From Methylopumilus sp003533095 (GTDB taxonomy: Bacteria; Pseudomonadota; Gammaproteobacteria; Burkholderiales; Methylophilaceae), in assembly GCA_963977845.1 (NCBI GenBank), contig CAXBPZ010000033.1:1-8733 (forward strand): a DNA stretch of 8,733 nucleotides, read 5' to 3'. Below, one piece after another: positions 5,867 through 8,733 of the stretch; positions within the stretch are counted from its first letter, which is position 1, and each line of letters begins with the position of its first letter. The notes beneath the pieces were generated by a model. It searched no databases, was not told where the DNA came from, and saw only the letters and a program-made list of their open reading frames with translations. Both the position numbers and the translations under genes were made by a program.

Positions 5867-6846
5867 TATTTAATCTGATACTTTCTTACAGCATTATTAT
5901 GTTCATTTAAATTCGAGGAAAAATAATGAGTGCCATCACCTTTGCCTACAAAATAGAGCGCATCTGTTTTTGTAGGGTGAAGTGCGGCTCGAATAGAAAT
6001 TAAACTTGGCATAGTGATAGGACCCGGAGGCAACCCTTCTCTTGTATACGTATTATACGGCGTGTCGGTCATCAAATCCTTTTTTGTAATATCGCCTGTA
6101 AACTTTTTACCAAGTCCGTATATTACCGTAGGGTCGCTTTGTAATTTCATATTAATACTTAATCGATGTATAAATACACCAGAAATAAGATTTGCCTCTA
6201 TTGATTTGCCTGTTTCTTTTTCAATAATAGATGCCATTATGAGAGCCTCATAGCTATCTCTGTAAGGCACTTCTTCCGCTCTATGTGCCCATTCATAATT
6301 TAATTTTTTCTGCATCGCCTTATACGCTCTTTTAAGAATTTCAATGTCAGAAGTATTTCTACTAAAATAATAAGTATCAGGAAAAAACTGCCCTTCGGCT
6401 GATTCAAAAGGAATTCCAATTGCCAGAGCAATGGCCTTGGAATCATAAGGTTTCATTGTTTTTTTAATACTGTCATTCGCTTTTATTTTTTCTAACATTG
6501 AATGAAGATCCTGACCCTCTATAAAGGTAATTGAACCTTCTGTGGCTCGTCCCTCCACAAAAGATTTCAATAATTGGTAAGGCGTAATATTCGGATTAAG
6601 ATTGTAATTACCGGGCCTTAATTTTCTAGATTGACCCAATACTTTACCAAGAATAATAAATCTCCAAGGTTCATTTAGAATTTTCTCGTCGACAAGTTGA
6701 AATGCAATTGTTTTGAGACTACTTCCGGGCTCAATTTCTATAGCTAAGTCTGCTTTATTGATATGAAGTGGCGTTATGAGGAAATGAACAATCCAAATCA
6801 AAGGGAGAATCAGAATGATCATTAACCGAAAAAGCCATTTTTTCAT
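5866..6846 (-). CDS. mltG: Endolytic murein transglycosylase MltG
   Basis: A 326-residue YceG/MltG protein of typical length. It is anchored in the inner membrane by an N-terminal segment (about residues 4-25, LFRLMIILILPLIWIVHFLI) and cleaves nascent glycan strands in the periplasm, acting as a terminator of peptidoglycan polymerisation. After the anchor comes a LysM-like region (LAIEIEPGSSLKTIAFQLVDEKIL, then RKLRPGNYNL) and the catalytic YceG domain with FFPDTYYF, MASIIEKETG, LQSDPTVIYGLG, PYNTYTREGLPPGPI and HYFSSNLNEHN. The catalytic glutamate is expected at Glu 209 by alignment to E. coli IVEKET. ATG at 6846 overlaps the pabC stop (ATGA); the stop shares a base with the tmk start. Confidence 0.96.
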   Translation of the reverse strand: MKKWLFRLMIILILPLIWIVHFLITPLHINKADLAIEIEPGSSLKTIAFQLVDEKILNEPWRFIILGKVLGQSRKLRPGNYNLNPNITPYQLLKSFVEGRATEGSITFIEGQDLHSMLEKIKANDSIKKTMKPYDSKAIALAIGIPFESAEGQFFPDTYYFSRNTSDIEILKRAYKAMQKKLNYEWAHRAEEVPYRDSYEALIMASIIEKETGKSIEANLISGVFIHRLSINMKLQSDPTVIYGLGKKFTGDITKKDLMTDTPYNTYTREGLPPGPITMPSLISIRAALHPTKTDALYFVGKGDGTHYFSSNLNEHNNAVRKYQIK

Positions 6847-7658
6847 ATATTTAAATTCTCAAGAGACTGGTTAAATAATGAAGCTAGTTCTTGATGCTGC
6901 CAAGATTTATTTTTAATTTTTTTAACTTGCAAAGCACCAAACAAGCTGTTTGTAATGAAGACTTCGTCACTCTGTAAAAGTTTATTTAAATTAAAGGTTG
7001 TCTCTTTAATTTTAAAACCTAATTGTTTTGAGATTTTAATAATCAATTCTCTTGTAACCCCCTTAATACCAACATGTTTTATCATTGGGGTATAAATGGT
7101 TTTTCCAATGCGCATAAAAATATTACTAGAAATGCATTCAATCACATATCCATTGTGATCAAGTAAAATACCATCAGCATAATCATCACTTTTCCATTCT
7201 TGTCTTGCCATAATATTTTCTAGTCGATTGAGATGTTTAACGCCTGAAAGAATTGAAGGATTAAGTTTTTGCTTACAGACGTAGAGATTAACGCCAATCT
7301 TAAAATACTCTTTCGGATAGCTTGGCATTTTAGTTTTAATTAAAAAACGATTATGTGTAATATCTTCGTTAAATTTATAACCTCGCTCGCTATTACCCCT
7401 TGAAATAATAAATTTACCTACTGATTTTTTATTTGATTTAAATAGAGAGTGAATATCGGATAGCAAATCCTTTTCTTTAGGAGGGTTTATTCTCATTGCA
7501 AGACAATCCTCTACTATTTTTTTGTAGTGATGTTTCCAATGAACTACTTTTTTATTATCTACAACAAAAGTTCTAAAAATTCCATCTCCATATTGAAATG
7601 CACGATCAAAAGGACTGATCTTCTGAAAGGTTCCATTCATGAGAAATTGTTTGGACAA
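6843..7658 (-). CDS. pabC: Aminodeoxychorismate lyase (PLP fold IV)
   Basis: A 271-residue class IV PLP enzyme that converts 4-amino-4-deoxychorismate to p-aminobenzoate and pyruvate in folate synthesis. Supporting features are DRAFQYGDGIFRT near the N-terminus, RGNSERGY (87-94), the PLP lysine in GVKHLNRLENIMARQEW (Lys 141), Glu 174 in YVIECISSNIF, and the phosphate-binding GIKGVTR (198-204). The same fold serves branched-chain and D-amino acid aminotransferases, but the position between fabF and mltG is the conserved pabC location. No ATG fits the expected length: the frame opens after a TAG with TTG at 7658 (SKQFLMNGTF), while the first ATG (7640) would give MNGTFQ and leave almost nothing before the conserved NG. 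I prefer TTG. The gene lies 63 bases after fabF and overlaps mltG by four bases. Confidence 0.92.
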   Translation of the reverse strand: MSKQFLMNGTFQKISPFDRAFQYGDGIFRTFVVDNKKVVHWKHHYKKIVEDCLAMRINPPKEKDLLSDIHSLFKSNKKSVGKFIISRGNSERGYKFNEDITHNRFLIKTKMPSYPKEYFKIGVNLYVCKQKLNPSILSGVKHLNRLENIMARQEWKSDDYADGILLDHNGYVIECISSNIFMRIGKTIYTPMIKHVGIKGVTRELIIKISKQLGFKIKETTFNLNKLLQSDEVFITNSLFGALQVKKIKNKSWQHQELASLFNQSLENLNI

Positions 7659-7684
7659 GTTAAGCTACCAATTGTGAAGTAATT

Positions 7685-7712
7685 AATGAGTTGATTTTAG
7701 ATTAAACCCATT
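7685..7712 (-). other. Weak 8-bp hairpin in the fabF-pabC spacer
   Basis: On the - strand AATGGGTT (7712-7705) can pair with AACTCATT (7692-7685) through seven Watson-Crick pairs and one G:U, leaving a 12-base loop. It is not followed by a T-run. It could be a weak attenuator between fabF and pabC, or mean nothing; in such AT-rich DNA short stems arise by chance. I see no convincing -35/-10 pair in the same spacer, so whether pabC has its own promoter is open. Confidence 0.2.
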
Positions 7713-7721
7713 TGCAAGGAG

Positions 7722-8733
7722 CTATATTTTTTTAAATACAAGACTTCCGTTAGTGCCGCCAAAACCAAAGTTATTTTTGAGTGCAACATCAATTTTCATT
7801 GACCTCGCTTCATTGGCGCAATAATCAAGATCGCATTCCGGGTCTTGATTAAAAATATTAATTGTAGGTGGAGAAATTTGATTGTGAATCGCTAATACAG
7901 TAAATACAGATTCAATACCGCCTGCTCCGCCTAATAAATGGCCTGTCATTGATTTCGTAGAATTCACAACGAGGTTTTTAGCAAAATCTCCAAACGTGGC
8001 TTTAATTGCATTTGTTTCATTAAGGTCGCCAAGAGGGGTTGAAGTCCCATGGGCATTAATATATTGCACATTATCTACATTTACATTTGCGTTTTTTAAT
8101 GCATTCACTATGGAGCGTCTTGGACCATCCATATTAGGTGCGGTAATATGATAAGCGTCTGCACTCATTCCATAACCTGAGAGCTCTGCATAAACTTTAG
8201 CACCTCTTTGTTTTGCATGCTCATATTCTTCAAGCACCATAACGCCAGCACCCTCCCCAATCACAAAACCATCGCGGTCTTTATCCCATGGACGACTTGC
8301 AGTTTTTGGGTCGTCATTACGTGATGAAAGAGCTTTTGCAGCAGCAAATCCAGCTACTGATAATTCAGTGATAGCAGCCTCTGAGCCACCAGCCAACATC
8401 ACATCAGCATCCCCGTATTCGATCATTCGTGCTGCGTCACCAATCGAATGTGTACCTGTTGTGCATGCCGTCACAATAGAGACATTAGGGCCTTTCAAAT
8501 TGAGCATAATTGAAAGATTGCCAGAGATCATATTGATAATCGTGCCTGGAATAAAAAATGGGGATACCTTACGAACGCCGCCTTCATCAAATACATCACT
8601 TGTAGATTCGATTAAGTTAATGCCACCGATACCTGAGCCAACAGACACTCCAATACGCTCACTGTTACTATCAGTAACTTCAATACCAGAATCTTGTGTT
8701 GGTGAACCTGTCACATTTGAATTCAATGTAATA
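7722..8733 (-). CDS. fabF: 3-oxoacyl-ACP synthase II (FabF), 5' end outside window
   Basis: FabF (KAS II) condenses malonyl-ACP with acyl-ACP in fatty-acid elongation. About 337 of the usual ~412 residues are present; the frame stays open to the window edge. The first possible start inside the window, TTG at 8726, is not the real start. The thiolase-fold catalytic set is complete: the nucleophile Cys in VTACTTGTHSIGDAARMI, His in NAHGTSTPLGD, and Lys and His in NSTKSMTGHLLGGAGG, with the glycine loop NNFGFGGTNGS near the C-terminus. SERIGVSVGSGIGG and GPRRSIVNALKNA are also typical. It ends in TAG, 63 bases before pabC, and is normally preceded by acpP. The outermost ~17 codons at the right edge (ITLNSNVTGSPT, before QDSGIEV) do not resemble the usual QYG--AG-QA segment; see findings. 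Confidence 0.95.
   Translation of the reverse strand, partial: ITLNSNVTGSPTQDSGIEVTDSNSERIGVSVGSGIGGINLIESTSDVFDEGGVRKVSPFFIPGTIINMISGNLSIMLNLKGPNVSIVTACTTGTHSIGDAARMIEYGDADVMLAGGSEAAITELSVAGFAAAKALSSRNDDPKTASRPWDKDRDGFVIGEGAGVMVLEEYEHAKQRGAKVYAELSGYGMSADAYHITAPNMDGPRRSIVNALKNANVNVDNVQYINAHGTSTPLGDLNETNAIKATFGDFAKNLVVNSTKSMTGHLLGGAGGIESVFTVLAIHNQISPPTINIFNQDPECDLDYCANEARSMKIDVALKNNFGFGGTNGSLVFKKI

Noticed and set aside
7659..7721. A possible promoter for pabC in the fabF-pabC spacer.
   Set aside because: TTGCAA is present on the - strand but no acceptable -10 box lies at the right distance; not supportable from sequence alone.
1..8733. Mobile element, CRISPR, toxin-antitoxin or phage-defence system.
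   Set aside because: No transposase, integrase, direct-repeat array, or defence-type domain is visible; all larger genes are core housekeeping genes in their usual order.

Overview
The window is an AT-rich (roughly one-third GC by eye), very compact stretch of a bacterial chromosome, almost certainly proteobacterial. The order fabF-pabC-mltG-tmk-holB-tatD is the classic beta/gammaproteobacterial arrangement. Together with the low GC, the tiny intergenic spaces and a dif site of proteobacterial type, it best fits a streamlined planktonic betaproteobacterium such as the Methylophilaceae (OM43 / Methylopumilus-like). The order is well supported by the sequence; the family is an inference.

Layout: on the + strand, the window opens inside ligA (NAD-dependent DNA ligase, C-terminal half). 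An exported TPR-type protein follows 7 bases later. A convergent gap of 60 bases (1802-1861) comes next. All remaining genes lie on the - strand and read leftwards toward that gap, in transcription order: fabF (5' end outside the window), pabC, mltG, tmk, holB, a TatD-family nuclease gene, a PhnP-like metallo-beta-lactamase-fold hydrolase, a small exported protein, and two small cytoplasmic proteins of unknown function. From pabC to the end of the run the genes overlap or are separated by at most 11 bases, so they look like one long transcription unit. It covers fatty-acid elongation, folate (p-aminobenzoate) synthesis, peptidoglycan strand termination, dTTP synthesis and the replicative clamp loader.

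The most informative element is non-coding. The 60-base convergent gap contains a near-consensus 28-bp dif site at 1819-1846, read on the - strand as an XerC arm, a 6-bp centre and an XerD arm. This marks the replication terminus, where XerC/XerD with FtsK resolve chromosome dimers. Gene orientation agrees: genes on both sides point at dif, so both arms would be transcribed in the direction of fork movement. The same gap folds as a long imperfect hairpin and may double as the terminator for the two converging transcripts.

I found no mobile element, CRISPR array, tRNA or rRNA, and no convincing new multi-gene system. Items worth following up are the dif site and its tight packing, the uncharacterised small genes beside it, the lack of a pilZ gene between holB and tatD, and a short stretch at the right edge that reads unlike FabF.
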